Shown here in pieces: positions 8,205 to 16,184 of a stretch of 64,000 bases of DNA (its first letter is position 1; every line of letters starts with the position of its first letter). The notes under the pieces were generated by a model. The model did not search any database, was not told the DNA's origin, and worked only from the letters and a program-made list of their open reading frames with translations. This DNA is from Clostridium sp. (GTDB lineage Bacteria; Bacteroidota; Bacteroidia; Bacteroidales; Muribaculaceae): positions 629,225-693,224 of the forward strand of contig JAMPBQ010000001.1 of the NCBI GenBank assembly GCA_023666615.1, given 5' to 3'. Both the position numbers and the translations under genes were made by a program.

Positions 8205-8565
8205 ATATGCCGTAATAAGGTATGTGCCACGTATTGACCGCGAAGAATTCATAAACGTTGGGCTCGCGATGATGTGCAAGCGCCGCAGATGGTTGCGCCT
8301 GTCCCTTAACATTCCCGCCCAGCGTGTCAAATCGCTGTCTCCTGACACCGACCTTGACGCTCTGGCGCGCCAGCTGCAATCATTAGCCGACATAGCGGAA
8401 GGGAAAAAAAGTGCCGGGCCAATCGCCGAATTTCCACCTGAAGAACGATTCCGCTGGATTTCCGCCGAAAAAAGCAGCGTAATACAGTGCTCACGGCCTC
8501 ATCCGGGCATTGCGGAAGACCTTGACGCAACCTTCAACCGCCTGTTTTCAGAGCTTGTCATGTGA
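8182..8565 (+). CDS. DUF3037 protein, partner of the HipA-like kinase
   Basis: 127 residues, beginning YEYAVIRYVPRIDREEFINVGL, the characteristic start of DUF3037. No signal peptide or membrane segment, so cytosolic. The first 23 bp overlap the kinase gene, which implies translational coupling and matched expression. The family has no firm function to my knowledge; its repeated association with HipA-like kinases suggests a regulator or substrate of the kinase, which is inference. Confidence 0.85.
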   Translation: MQSQNLYEYAVIRYVPRIDREEFINVGLAMMCKRRRWLRLSLNIPAQRVKSLSPDTDLDALARQLQSLADIAEGKKSAGPIAEFPPEERFRWISAEKSSVIQCSRPHPGIAEDLDATFNRLFSELVM

Positions 8566-8602
8566 AAAACGGGAATTTCGGCGCGATATTTGTTATAATA
8601 AA

Positions 8603-8625
8603 ATACAAGCGTCCAGCGTTTGTAT
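8603..8625 (+). other. Hairpin upstream of clpP
   Basis: ATACAAGCG pairs with CGTTTGTAT (one G-U) around TCCAG. It ends 33 bases before the clpP start. No U-tract follows, so it is more likely a 5' UTR structure or an operator-like site than a terminator. Confidence 0.35.
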
Positions 8626-8658
8626 AAACATAAAGAAAAAAACAATCAAATAAAAAAT

Positions 8659-9348
8659 ATGAACAACGATTTTCGCAATTATGCGCTCAAGCACCTTGGC
8701 ATGAACGGCCTGGCGCTTGACCAATACGTATCGGCCTCTAATGCCGATATCCGCGCAAGCTACATCTCACCCACCATCATCGAGGAACGTCAGCTCAACG
8801 TAGCGCAAATGGATGTATTCTCCCGCCTTATGATGGACCGCATCATTTTCCTTGGCACTGAGGTCAATGACTACACAGCCAACGTGATCCAAGCTCAGCT
8901 CCTGTACCTGGATTCAGCTGATCCGGGCAAGGACGTATCCATCTACATCAACTCTCCCGGCGGCAGCGTTTATGCGGGCCTTGGCATATATGATACGATG
9001 CAATACATCAATAGCGACGTAGCCACCATCTGCACCGGCATGGCCGCTTCGATGGCTGCGGTGCTCCTCGTAGCCGGCCAAAATGGCAAGCGCTTTGCCC
9101 TGCCCCACTCCCGCATTATGATCCACCAGCCTATGGGAGGCGCCCAGGGACAAGCCAGCGATATTGAAATCACGGCTCGCGAAATCCAAAAGCTGAAAAA
9201 AGAGCTGTACACCATCATCGCCAACCACAGCGGCCAGCCTTTTGACAAGGTTTGGGCCGACAGCGACCGCGACTACTGGATGACAGCCGAAGAGGCCAAG
9301 GATTACGGCATGATTGACAAGGTGCTCATCAAAGAAGAGAAGAAATAA
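8659..9348 (+). CDS. clpP: ATP-dependent Clp protease proteolytic subunit
   Basis: 229 residues from the ATG at 8659, the second in-frame ATG; the first (8620) would add a Lys-rich stretch that the family lacks. The catalytic serine is Ser131 ([10 protein letters not shown]) and the histidine His156 (MIHQPMGG), with the oxyanion-hole loop SPGGSV at about 99-104. ClpP forms the barrel protease that degrades proteins delivered by ClpX or related ATPases. clpX is not adjacent on the window side, and a terminator follows directly, so the gene appears monocistronic. Confidence 0.97.
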   Translation: MNNDFRNYALKHLGMNGLALDQYVSASNADIRASYISPTIIEERQLNVAQMDVFSRLMMDRIIFLGTEVNDYTANVIQAQLLYLDSADPGKDVSIYINSPGGSVYAGLGIYDTMQYINSDVATICTGMAASMAAVLLVAGQNGKRFALPHSRIMIHQPMGGAQGQASDIEITAREIQKLKKELYTIIANHSGQPFDKVWADSDRDYWMTAEEAKDYGMIDKVLIKEEKK

Positions 9349-9368
9349 TCCGGCCTGTGCGCAAACAT

Positions 9369-9403
9369 AAAGTTTGGGCTCCACGCGAGCCCAAACTTTT
9401 TTT
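9369..9403 (+). terminator. Intrinsic terminator after clpP
   Basis: Perfect stem AAAGTTTGGGCT / AGCCCAAACTTT with loop CCACGCG, followed by T residues. Confidence 0.9.
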
Positions 9404-9414
9404 ATCCCCAATTT

Positions 9415-9445
9415 TTTGGAAAATGGATAAAGTTTTGTAATTTAG
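9415..9445 (+). promoter_or_regulatory. Promoter of the Rpn-type nuclease gene
   Basis: TTTG at 9415-9418, 19-nt spacer, TAATTTAG at 9438-9445 (one mismatch to TAnnTTTG). It ends 17 bases before the proposed TTG start. Confidence 0.45.
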
Positions 9446-9462
9446 CGAAAAAATCATCGCTA

Positions 9463-10323
9463 TTGGAAAATTTAGGCACTTTCATCAACTTGATGACCGA
9501 CTTTGGCTTTAAGAGAGTGTTCGGCAATGAAGCTTTCAAGCCAATTTTAATAAAGTTTCTGAACACACTCTTCTCTAAAGAGGGCGTAAACATTCTGGAC
9601 GTAACTTATCATGACAAAGAAGTTCTTCCCGCAGACTCTGACGGCAAAAGGATAATATACGACGTGTATTGCACCAGCAATGGACAAAAGGAACATTTCA
9701 TTCTCGAAATGCAACAGGTATATCATGCTCATTTTGAAAAACGGGTAATGTACTATATGGCCAAAGGACTGGCAAACCAAGGGCACAAAGGATCTATTTA
9801 TGATTACAGTCCGGTTTATGGCATATTTTTTGTTGACTTTCAATTTCGCCATCTACAGCCACGCCTTCTTCACGACTTTCAAATGAGGGAGGCAGAGACA
9901 CACGAAACGTTCTCAAACCTTTTGCGTCTGCAGATTGTTTGTCTTGAAGAAACAAAGGCTAAATGGGAAGATTGTAAAACAGACTTGGAGAAAACAGCTT
10001 TTTTAATTAAAAACATGCATCTTATGGATAAGGATTCGACAGCTTACAAAAGCGGAGAATACAAGGACATGTTCAATGCCGCAGAAATCACCAGCCTTGC
10101 CAAGGAAGACATGGTGGCATACCGCCAATCCAAACGATATTATGAAGATATGACCCTTTATCGTGAAGCGGCGCTGGAGGAAGGCGCAGAAAAGGGACGT
10201 ATGGAGGGCCGGATGGAAGGCCGGATGGAAGAGAGAAAGGATAATGCAAAAAAACTGCTTGAGGCCGGTATAGACCCGTCGCTCATCAAACATATTTTGG
10301 GCGTATCACCTTTTGAATGCTGA
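9463..10323 (+). CDS. Rpn-family PD-(D/E)XK nuclease / putative transposase
   Basis: 286 residues from a TTG start, needed to keep ENLGTFINLMTDFGFKRVFG, the conserved N-terminus of this family; an ATG at 9493 would remove part of it. The nuclease core is visible as Asp67, Glu82 and Gln84 (IIYDVYC...FILEMQQ), the D-EXQ form of the PD-(D/E)XK fold. Rpn proteins are recombination-promoting nucleases annotated as transposases, often in many copies in Bacteroidetes. Near the C-terminus an EGRM unit is repeated three times, a repeat known to vary in number in relatives. No terminal inverted repeats were seen, so it is not a complete mobile element. Confidence 0.88.
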   Translation: MENLGTFINLMTDFGFKRVFGNEAFKPILIKFLNTLFSKEGVNILDVTYHDKEVLPADSDGKRIIYDVYCTSNGQKEHFILEMQQVYHAHFEKRVMYYMAKGLANQGHKGSIYDYSPVYGIFFVDFQFRHLQPRLLHDFQMREAETHETFSNLLRLQIVCLEETKAKWEDCKTDLEKTAFLIKNMHLMDKDSTAYKSGEYKDMFNAAEITSLAKEDMVAYRQSKRYYEDMTLYREAALEEGAEKGRMEGRMEGRMEERKDNAKKLLEAGIDPSLIKHILGVSPFEC

Positions 10324-10400
10324 TGCCGCAGAACGGAGAATTTTTTTTGGATTATGCCGTGACATGCCGAATTGAGGGGTGATTTGTCAAAATTTTTCGC

Positions 10401-10408
10401 TATTTTTG
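10401..10408 (+). promoter_or_regulatory. -7 element upstream of the M23 peptidase gene
   Basis: TATTTTTG matches TAnnTTTG exactly, 13 bases before the ATG at 10422, implying a very short leader. A TTTG at 10383 is only 14 nt upstream, shorter than usual. Confidence 0.4.
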
Positions 10409-10421
10409 CCAATGGAAAGAT

Positions 10422-11381
10422 ATGGCAAAAAAAGTATATTACAAATACAACGCTTCGGCCGACACCTATGAGCGCGTATATCCATCCGCCCGCGAACGCT
10501 GGTGGGCAGTGATTCGTCAGTTCATCATCGGCATAGGCATAGGCGCCGTCTTATTCATCACCGTCTATTATTTCTTTGACTTTCCCAAAGAAAAGGCATT
10601 GCGACATGAAAATGAACGGCTTCGCATGCGCTACGAAATGCTGGCCAAGCAAGCCGACGAGGCTTTTGCCGTGATGGAGGACATTGCCGCACGCGACAAT
10701 AACTTTTACCGGGTAATGCTTCAGGCCGAGCCTATTACGGCGGCGCAACGCTATGCCGGCGCAGAGTTGACATCTCCCGATAACCTTAACGATGAAGAAC
10801 TTGTAAGATCATTGTCAGACAGGCTCAACACCCTCGACCGACAAGTCTATTCCCAAATAAAATCTTTTGATTTTCTGCGACAAGAGGCATTAAACCAAAA
10901 AGACCGGCTTGAGCACATCCCGGCCATTCAGCCCGTATCGGAAAGCAAGCTCAGGCAAATGGCCTCAGGATACGGCTATCGCGTAGATCCAATCTACGGC
11001 ACAAAGCGCCTGCATGAGGGCATGGACTTCTCCGCTCCAATCGGCACTGACGTTTACGCTACGGGCCGGGGGAAGGTGGTGTTCGCCGGGTGGCGAAGCG
11101 GATACGGCAACCTTGTGGAGATTGACCACGGACACAACTATCTGACCCGATACGCGCACCTATCGAAAATCAACACTCGCGTTGGAATGACTGTGGAAAG
11201 AGGCGAAAAAATAGCCGAAGTGGGAAACACCGGCAAAAGTACAGGCCCGCATCTGCATTACGAGGTGCGGCTTAGGGGCGTACCGCAGAACCCAGTAAAC
11301 TATTATTTCTACGATCTCACCCCGGAGGAGTACGACGAGATGATACGCATGGCCGAAAACGCAGGCCACATGATGGACTAA
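10422..11381 (+). CDS. M23 family metallopeptidase (LytM-like)
   Basis: 319 residues: a short cytoplasmic N-terminus, one membrane segment (about 26-46), a coiled-coil region (50-165) and a C-terminal LytM domain. The zinc site is visible as HEGMDFSAP (His and Asp) and HLHYEVR, with the intervening active-site His in TRYAHLSK. M23 enzymes cut peptidoglycan cross-bridges; with a coiled coil and an N-terminal anchor it resembles divisome-linked or activator-type members. All metal ligands are present, so it should be active. It lies 18 bp before the MerR gene. Confidence 0.93.
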   Translation: MAKKVYYKYNASADTYERVYPSARERWWAVIRQFIIGIGIGAVLFITVYYFFDFPKEKALRHENERLRMRYEMLAKQADEAFAVMEDIAARDNNFYRVMLQAEPITAAQRYAGAELTSPDNLNDEELVRSLSDRLNTLDRQVYSQIKSFDFLRQEALNQKDRLEHIPAIQPVSESKLRQMASGYGYRVDPIYGTKRLHEGMDFSAPIGTDVYATGRGKVVFAGWRSGYGNLVEIDHGHNYLTRYAHLSKINTRVGMTVERGEKIAEVGNTGKSTGPHLHYEVRLRGVPQNPVNYYFYDLTPEEYDEMIRMAENAGHMMD

Positions 11382-11399
11382 ACATTATCCCAATTCACT

Positions 11400-11807
11400 A
11401 TGGCTGACAGCATTGAAAAGAAATATTACAAAATAAGCGAGGTGTCCGAAATATTGGGCATCCCCCAGCCCACCCTAAGGTTTTGGGAAACGCAATTCAC
11501 CGTGATCAAGCCTAGGCGCAACGATAAAGGCACTCGTTTCTACACAGCCTACGACATTGAGAAAATAAAAATGGTGAGGTATCTCGTGAAGGAGCGAGGA
11601 TTCAAGATTGAGAAGGCACAAGAAATAATAACGCACAACCACTCCGGCGTGAGCAAGCACTATCAAGCTATAGAGCGCCTTAAAGCCATACGCACTGACC
11701 TGCTAAAGCTTCTGCAAGCGATCGACAATGGACGGCGCATTGGGAAAAAATCCACATCGTCCTCAGACTCCTCGCCTCAACCTCTAACTGACAACAAAAA
11801 TGATTGA
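11400..11807 (+). CDS. MerR family transcriptional regulator
   Basis: 135 residues. The N-terminal winged helix (about 9-75) has the MerR pattern YYKISEVSEILGIPQPTLRFWE and the wing RNDKGTRFYTAYDIEKI. The C-terminal part is short, with a helix and a Ser-rich end, and shows no Cys metal ligands, so it is not a metal sensor of the classical type. It follows the M23 gene by 18 bp and overlaps ruvA by 8 bp, so it is cotranscribed with both. Its targets are unknown. Confidence 0.9.
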   Translation: MADSIEKKYYKISEVSEILGIPQPTLRFWETQFTVIKPRRNDKGTRFYTAYDIEKIKMVRYLVKERGFKIEKAQEIITHNHSGVSKHYQAIERLKAIRTDLLKLLQAIDNGRRIGKKSTSSSDSSPQPLTDNKND

Positions 11808-12384
11808 ATACATAAAAGGCAAAATCTCAGAGCTCACTCCCGCAACGGTGGTAGTGGAGACCGCCGCCGGCATAGGATACCTGCTGAACATAACCCTGAC
11901 AACCTTTGACGCCTTACAGGGCAAAGATGTGACAAAGCTATTGGTACATGAGTCTATCCGAGAAGACGCATGGGTGCTTTTCGGCTTTATCGATGACCGC
12001 GAACGCTCGCTGTTTCGCGAACTTATCGGGGTCTCTGGAGTAGGCGCCGGCACCGCGCGAATAATACTTTCATCCATTCCGGCCACTGAACTGGAGCTTG
12101 TGATAGCAAATGGAGAAGAGACACGGCTTAAAGCGGTAAAGGGGATTGGACAAAAGACTGCCCAGCGTATCATAGTAGACCTCAAGGGCAAAATCAAGCT
12201 CACTGAAGACGAGTCGGTTGCCTCCACGCTGAAGAACAATGACGAGTACGAAAACGCCATTGCAGCGCTCGTGGCGCTTGGATTCCCACGCCCGGCAAGC
12301 CAAAAGGCTCTGAAGAAAATATTCGACGCCGACCCCTCTACAAAGGCGGAGACAGCAATCAAGAAAGCCTTTACAATGCTATAA
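11800..12384 (+). CDS. ruvA: Holliday junction branch migration protein RuvA
   Basis: 194 residues, the usual length. The N-terminal OB-fold begins MIEYIKGKISELTPATVVVETAAGIGY; the helix-hairpin-helix region contains LIGVSGVGAGTARIIL and VKGIGQKTAQRIIVDLKGK; the C-terminal domain III (EYENAIAALVALGFP) is the RuvB contact. RuvA tetramers bind four-way junctions and load RuvB. The gene overlaps the MerR gene by 8 bp; ruvB and ruvC are not in the window. Confidence 0.98.
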   Translation: MIEYIKGKISELTPATVVVETAAGIGYLLNITLTTFDALQGKDVTKLLVHESIREDAWVLFGFIDDRERSLFRELIGVSGVGAGTARIILSSIPATELELVIANGEETRLKAVKGIGQKTAQRIIVDLKGKIKLTEDESVASTLKNNDEYENAIAALVALGFPRPASQKALKKIFDADPSTKAETAIKKAFTML

Positions 12385-12416
12385 GCTCAGCATAACATCA
12401 TAATCCTTAAATCAAT

Positions 12417-14495
12417 ATGAACTTAAAACCACTTTTCACAACCGCATTGGCCTTGTCCGCCGCCCTGGCCGGCTGGGCCAAGTCCTGGACAGCAGACAAC
12501 GGTAATGGCACGTTCACTAATCCGCTGTTCTACGACGAGTATTCCGACCCGGACATACTGCGCGTTGGCGACGACTATTACCTGGCCGGCACCACCATGC
12601 ACACCGTGCCGGGAGTGAACATCCTACACTCAAAAGACCTGGTGAATTGGGAGCAGCTGAGCTATTGCTTCGACCGATATGAGTTTGACGATCCCGCCTT
12701 CTCTCTTGAGGACGGCAAGCACATATACGGCCAGGGCATTTGGGCTCCGTGCATTCGATACAACAATGGGAAATTCTATGTTTTCTCGAATGTCAACGGA
12801 AAGGGACTCCAAGTGTACGTGGCGGAAGACCCGCGCGGACCTTGGGAACACATAAACATGAAGGGGCGCATCTATGACCTTTCAGTCCTTTTTGACGATG
12901 ACGGAAAGATTTATGCAATCCACGGATATGGCGACGTAAAATGCACCGAACTGAAGCCAGACCTTTCCGAGCCAATTTACGAGACTGAGCGCACAATCAT
13001 ACCAGAAGGCAACGCAGTGGGCGAGGGGCACCATATGTACAAGATTGATGGGATGTACTATCTAATCTCCACTGACTATATGCCCAATGGGCGCACCCTA
13101 TGCTCACGCTCCAAATCAATATGGGGGCCCTACGAGACCATCACAATCACAGCGGATGAAACCTACGGCTATCACCCCGCCGGCCTCACTCAATGGAAAG
13201 GTGGGATTGTGCCGGACGGCAGCGAATTCCGCCTCCCTGACCCCGATGTGAACGCCACGGCTGCGACAAACGCCCATCAAGGCGGCATTGTATCCACTCC
13301 CGACGGCCAATGGTGGGCACTGCTGATGCAAGACTTCCACTCAATCGGCCGCACGGTCGACCTTATGCCCATCACTTGGGTTGACGGCTGGCCTATGATC
13401 GGCCTGCCTGGAAATCTGGGACGCGCGCCCCGCACCTGGCTGAAGCCTGACACAAAAGCCGCAATTGAGCCCCACGCGCCATACGAACGCAATGAAAATT
13501 TCGACGGCAAAACGCTCGGACGAGTATGGCAGTGGAACCATAACCCTGACGACAAGATGTGGGGCCTCGACAAGGGCAAGCTTAAGCTTAAGACAATGCC
13601 CGCCGAGCAGCTGATGTGGGCGCGCAACACTCTCACGCAGCGAGTAATCGGGCCTAAATCCATAGTCACCGTTGAGCTGAACGCAAAGAATCTTAAGGAC
13701 GGCGATGTGGCCGGCCTTGGCAACATCAATGTGCCATGCTCTTGGGTTGGCATCGTAAAGGACGGAAAGGACAAGACGATCCTCCGCTGCTTTGAGCAAG
13801 CGAACAACGACACCATCGATGTTCCGGTCAACCTCGCTGACGGCAATGTATGGCTGCGCCTTGACGGTGATTATGACAATGACCGGGCCCAATACGCCTA
13901 TTCTCTGAACGGAAAGGATTTTTCTCCAATTGGCCAGGTGATGAAGCTCACCTACCAGCTTTGCACATTTCAAGGCTCACGAGCTTCGCTTTTCGCATTC
14001 AACCACAAGGGGGCAAAGGGTGGCTATGCCTTGTTTGACAACTTCACGGTTGACGAACCTATGGCTGACCGCAGCGGCAACATCCCCTTCGGAAAGAAAT
14101 TCCGAATGATCAACCTCGCCACTGACCGGCCAGCCAAAGCCCTCCCGCACGGATTGATGCATGATACACGCGCCGGCGATAATTCAGAACAGACTCAATT
14201 CACGGTGGAAGACCGAGGAAAGGGGCAAGTGGCGCTCAGATGCGCTGACGGGCGGTATGTCCGCATCTCCGGCCACGGCATCCCGGGCGACGCGCGATTC
14301 ACTCCCGACGCTGACAAGGCCACCGTATTTATGTGGCAAGACTATCTTGACGGCCAATTTATGCTTATGTCAATGGACAGTCACACCTATCTGGGCATGA
14401 GCCCAACCACAGGCAGCAGCTACAGCTGCGACTTCAAAGGCCCGGACCCGGCACGCCGCAACGGTTCAGTATTCCGCTGGGAAGAAGTCAAATGA
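12417..14495 (+). CDS. Secreted glycoside hydrolase family 43 protein
   Basis: 692 residues. Signal peptide (1-21), then a GH43 five-bladed propeller (about 28-345) with the catalytic base region YSDPDILRVGDDYYLAGT, a second beta-sandwich domain (about 360-545) like the C-terminal domain of beta-xylosidases, and a C-terminal beta-trefoil-like domain (about 570-692). GH43 enzymes act mainly on arabinose- and xylose-containing plant glycans as beta-xylosidases or arabinofuranosidases; which is not decidable here. It begins 32 bp after ruvA. The GH51 arabinofuranosidase at 20.3-22.3 kb would be a logical functional partner. Confidence 0.92.
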   Translation: MNLKPLFTTALALSAALAGWAKSWTADNGNGTFTNPLFYDEYSDPDILRVGDDYYLAGTTMHTVPGVNILHSKDLVNWEQLSYCFDRYEFDDPAFSLEDGKHIYGQGIWAPCIRYNNGKFYVFSNVNGKGLQVYVAEDPRGPWEHINMKGRIYDLSVLFDDDGKIYAIHGYGDVKCTELKPDLSEPIYETERTIIPEGNAVGEGHHMYKIDGMYYLISTDYMPNGRTLCSRSKSIWGPYETITITADETYGYHPAGLTQWKGGIVPDGSEFRLPDPDVNATAATNAHQGGIVSTPDGQWWALLMQDFHSIGRTVDLMPITWVDGWPMIGLPGNLGRAPRTWLKPDTKAAIEPHAPYERNENFDGKTLGRVWQWNHNPDDKMWGLDKGKLKLKTMPAEQLMWARNTLTQRVIGPKSIVTVELNAKNLKDGDVAGLGNINVPCSWVGIVKDGKDKTILRCFEQANNDTIDVPVNLADGNVWLRLDGDYDNDRAQYAYSLNGKDFSPIGQVMKLTYQLCTFQGSRASLFAFNHKGAKGGYALFDNFTVDEPMADRSGNIPFGKKFRMINLATDRPAKALPHGLMHDTRAGDNSEQTQFTVEDRGKGQVALRCADGRYVRISGHGIPGDARFTPDADKATVFMWQDYLDGQFMLMSMDSHTYLGMSPTTGSSYSCDFKGPDPARRNGSVFRWEEVK

Positions 14496-14511
14496 CGGAT
14501 TGAGTTGCAGA

Positions 14512-14557
14512 CAATAACAATAAGGCGCGCCGAAAACGGCGCGCCTTATTGTTATTG
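14512..14557. terminator. Bidirectional terminator between GH43 and rpsU
   Basis: A perfect 20-bp inverted repeat (14512-14531 with 14538-14557) around a 6-nt loop, GC-rich at the loop end and A/T-rich at both bases. It lies between two convergent transcripts and can end both. Confidence 0.9.
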
Positions 14558-14596
14558 TAGCTGTTGGGGCAATCGCAGCCCAACGTTTGGGACAGA

Positions 14597-14788
14597 TTAA
14601 TCTTCTACGAGGCGGAGCTTCTGCACGTAGATAGCCTTCATCATCTTTTTGCGGTTGGTGACAGAGGGCTTTTGGAAGGCCTGGCGAGCGCGGAGCTCCT
14701 TGATGATGCCAGTCTTTTCGAATTTGCGCTTGAACTTCTTGAGTGCTCTTTCGATGTTCTCGCCTTCTTTTACGGGTACGATAATCAT
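14597..14788 (-). CDS. rpsU: 30S ribosomal protein S21
   Basis: 63 residues, beginning MIIVPVKEGENIERALKKFKRKFEKTG, diagnostic of bS21, with a basic C-terminal half. S21 binds the small subunit near the anti-Shine-Dalgarno end of 16S rRNA. It is the last gene of the run thrS-infC-rpmI-rplT-rpsU, 38 bp after rplT. Joining S21 to this operon is unusual compared with the common neighbourhoods of rpsU. Confidence 0.97.
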   Translation of the reverse strand: MIIVPVKEGENIERALKKFKRKFEKTGIIKELRARQAFQKPSVTNRKKMMKAIYVQKLRLVED

Positions 14789-14826
14789 ATTCTTGATGTA
14801 AAAGTTTTTGTTAACAATAGGGTTGA

Positions 14827-15177
14827 TTAAGCGTTCTTGACCTTTTCAACAACAGCCTTGAAGGCTGCGGGATTGTTGAGGGCGAGGTCGGCGAGAACTT
14901 TGCGGTTGATCTCGATTCCGGCTTTGTGGATGAGGCCCATAAGCTGAGAGTAGTTGAGATCCTCCATGCGTGCGGCTGCGTTGATGCGCTGAATCCACAG
15001 GGCGCGGAAATTGTGCTTCTTGTCCTTGCGATCGCGGTAAGCGTAGGTCAGACCTTTTTCCCAAGTGTTCTTGGCGACGGTCCAGACGTTGCGGCGGCAA
15101 CCAAAGTAGCCGCGGGTTAGCTTCAGGATTTTCTTGCGACGTGCGCGTGAAGCGACGTGGTTGACTGATCTAGGCAT
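14827..15177 (-). CDS. rplT: 50S ribosomal protein L20
   Basis: 116 residues with the family start [30 protein letters not shown] and the C-terminal globular region [25 protein letters not shown]20 is needed early in large-subunit assembly and in other bacteria represses its own operon by binding mRNA. It follows rpmI after a 138-bp gap that holds possible hairpins. Confidence 0.98.
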   Translation of the reverse strand: MPRSVNHVASRARRKKILKLTRGYFGCRRNVWTVAKNTWEKGLTYAYRDRKDKKHNFRALWIQRINAAARMEDLNYSQLMGLIHKAGIEINRKVLADLALNNPAAFKAVVEKVKNA

Positions 15178-15315
15178 TTTAGTCTTGATTTTTGAATGTC
15201 AGCGGCGCCGCCCATCGGCGGGCTCTTGTCATGCTGTGCATTCGGTTAGTAAAAAATGATTATAAATCACGAAGTTTTTGTTGAAGAGACGCGGATTTTT
15301 TCAAATCCGAGGAGC
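15178..15315 (-). promoter_or_regulatory. Possible regulatory leader between rpmI and rplT
   Basis: 138 nt without a gene, long for neighbours that are normally nearly adjacent. On the minus strand it can form a hairpin at 15292-15309 (CGGATTT/AAATCCG) directly after the rpmI stop and a GC-rich one at 15209-15222 (CCGCC/GGCGG) closer to rplT. No U-tract follows, so termination is unlikely. An L20-responsive element is possible but unproven. Confidence 0.35.
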
Positions 15316-15513
15316 TTAACGCATGCCAAGGAGCGTCTTTACTGCCTTCTCGTCCACCTTGCTTACGAGGCCTGAGTGGGTGAGATTCCTCTTCTGTTTC
15401 TTAGTCTTCTTTGTGAGAATGTGGCTGTGGAAAGCGTGCTTTCTCTTGATCCTTCCTGATCCGGTAAGGGCGAACCTCTTTTTGGCACCGGAATTAGTCT
15501 TAATCTTGGGCAT
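15316..15513 (-). CDS. rpmI: 50S ribosomal protein L35
   Basis: 65 residues, very basic, with the L35 signature [20 protein letters not shown] and [22 protein letters not shown]. Component of the large ribosomal subunit. It is in the standard infC-rpmI-rplT order, 71 bp after infC. Confidence 0.98.
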   Translation of the reverse strand: MPKIKTNSGAKKRFALTGSGRIKRKHAFHSHILTKKTKKQKRNLTHSGLVSKVDEKAVKTLLGMR

Positions 15514-15584
15514 TTTAAATTGATTGTTTAAACTTGTGTTATATAATTCTTGGCCAACGCGTGGCCTGATTCATCTTGTTTGGG

Positions 15585-16175
15585 CTATTGCTTTTTCTTG
15601 GGCGATATCATTATGATCATGCGCTTGCCTTCAAGCAGGGGCATCTGCTCCACCTTGCCGTATTCTTCCAAGTCATTGGCGAAACGCAGCAACAACACTT
15701 CGCCTTGCTCCTTGAAGAGGATTGAACGGCCCTTGAAAAACACGTAGGCCTTAACCTTTGACCCTTCCTGCAAAAAGCCGATAGCGTGCTTTAGCTTGAA
15801 GTTGTAGTCGTGGTCGTCAGTTTGGGGACCGAAGCGAATCTCCTTTATGACAACCTTCACTGACTTGGCCTTGGCTTCCTTTTGCTTCTTCTTCTGCTGG
15901 TAAAGATACTTTTGGTAGTCAAGTATCTTGCATACGGGGGGATTTGCCGATGCGGAAATCTCCACGAGGTCCAGCTCAAGGTCCTCGGCCATGCGGCGAG
16001 CCTCCTGAATGGTGTAAATGCCGTTTTCAACGTTGTCGCCTACTAATCGCACTTCGCGGGCGCGGATGTGCTCATTTATGGCGTTGGCATCTTTGTTGTT
16101 TTGCGGGCGGCGCTGCGGGCCATTATTTTGTGGGCGCGGCGGACGCGGGCCGGGAATAAAGGGCTTTTTCTCCAT
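15585..16175 (-). CDS. infC: Translation initiation factor IF-3
   Basis: 196 residues. A Pro/Asn/Gln-rich N-terminal extension of about 30 residues, typical of Bacteroidetes, precedes the IF-3 N domain ([42 protein letters not shown]) and C domain ([29 protein letters not shown]). IF-3 prevents premature subunit joining and checks the start codon. The start is an ATG, not the AUU used for autocontrol in E. coli. It begins 9 bp after thrS. Confidence 0.97.
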   Translation of the reverse strand: MEKKPFIPGPRPPRPQNNGPQRRPQNNKDANAINEHIRAREVRLVGDNVENGIYTIQEARRMAEDLELDLVEISASANPPVCKILDYQKYLYQQKKKQKEAKAKSVKVVIKEIRFGPQTDDHDYNFKLKHAIGFLQEGSKVKAYVFFKGRSILFKEQGEVLLLRFANDLEEYGKVEQMPLLEGKRMIIMISPKKKQ

Positions 16176-16184
16176 TCAGTGGGG

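Noticed and set aside
9463-10323. Complete insertion sequence
   Set aside because: Rpn-type gene only; no terminal inverted repeats or target-site duplication were found around it.
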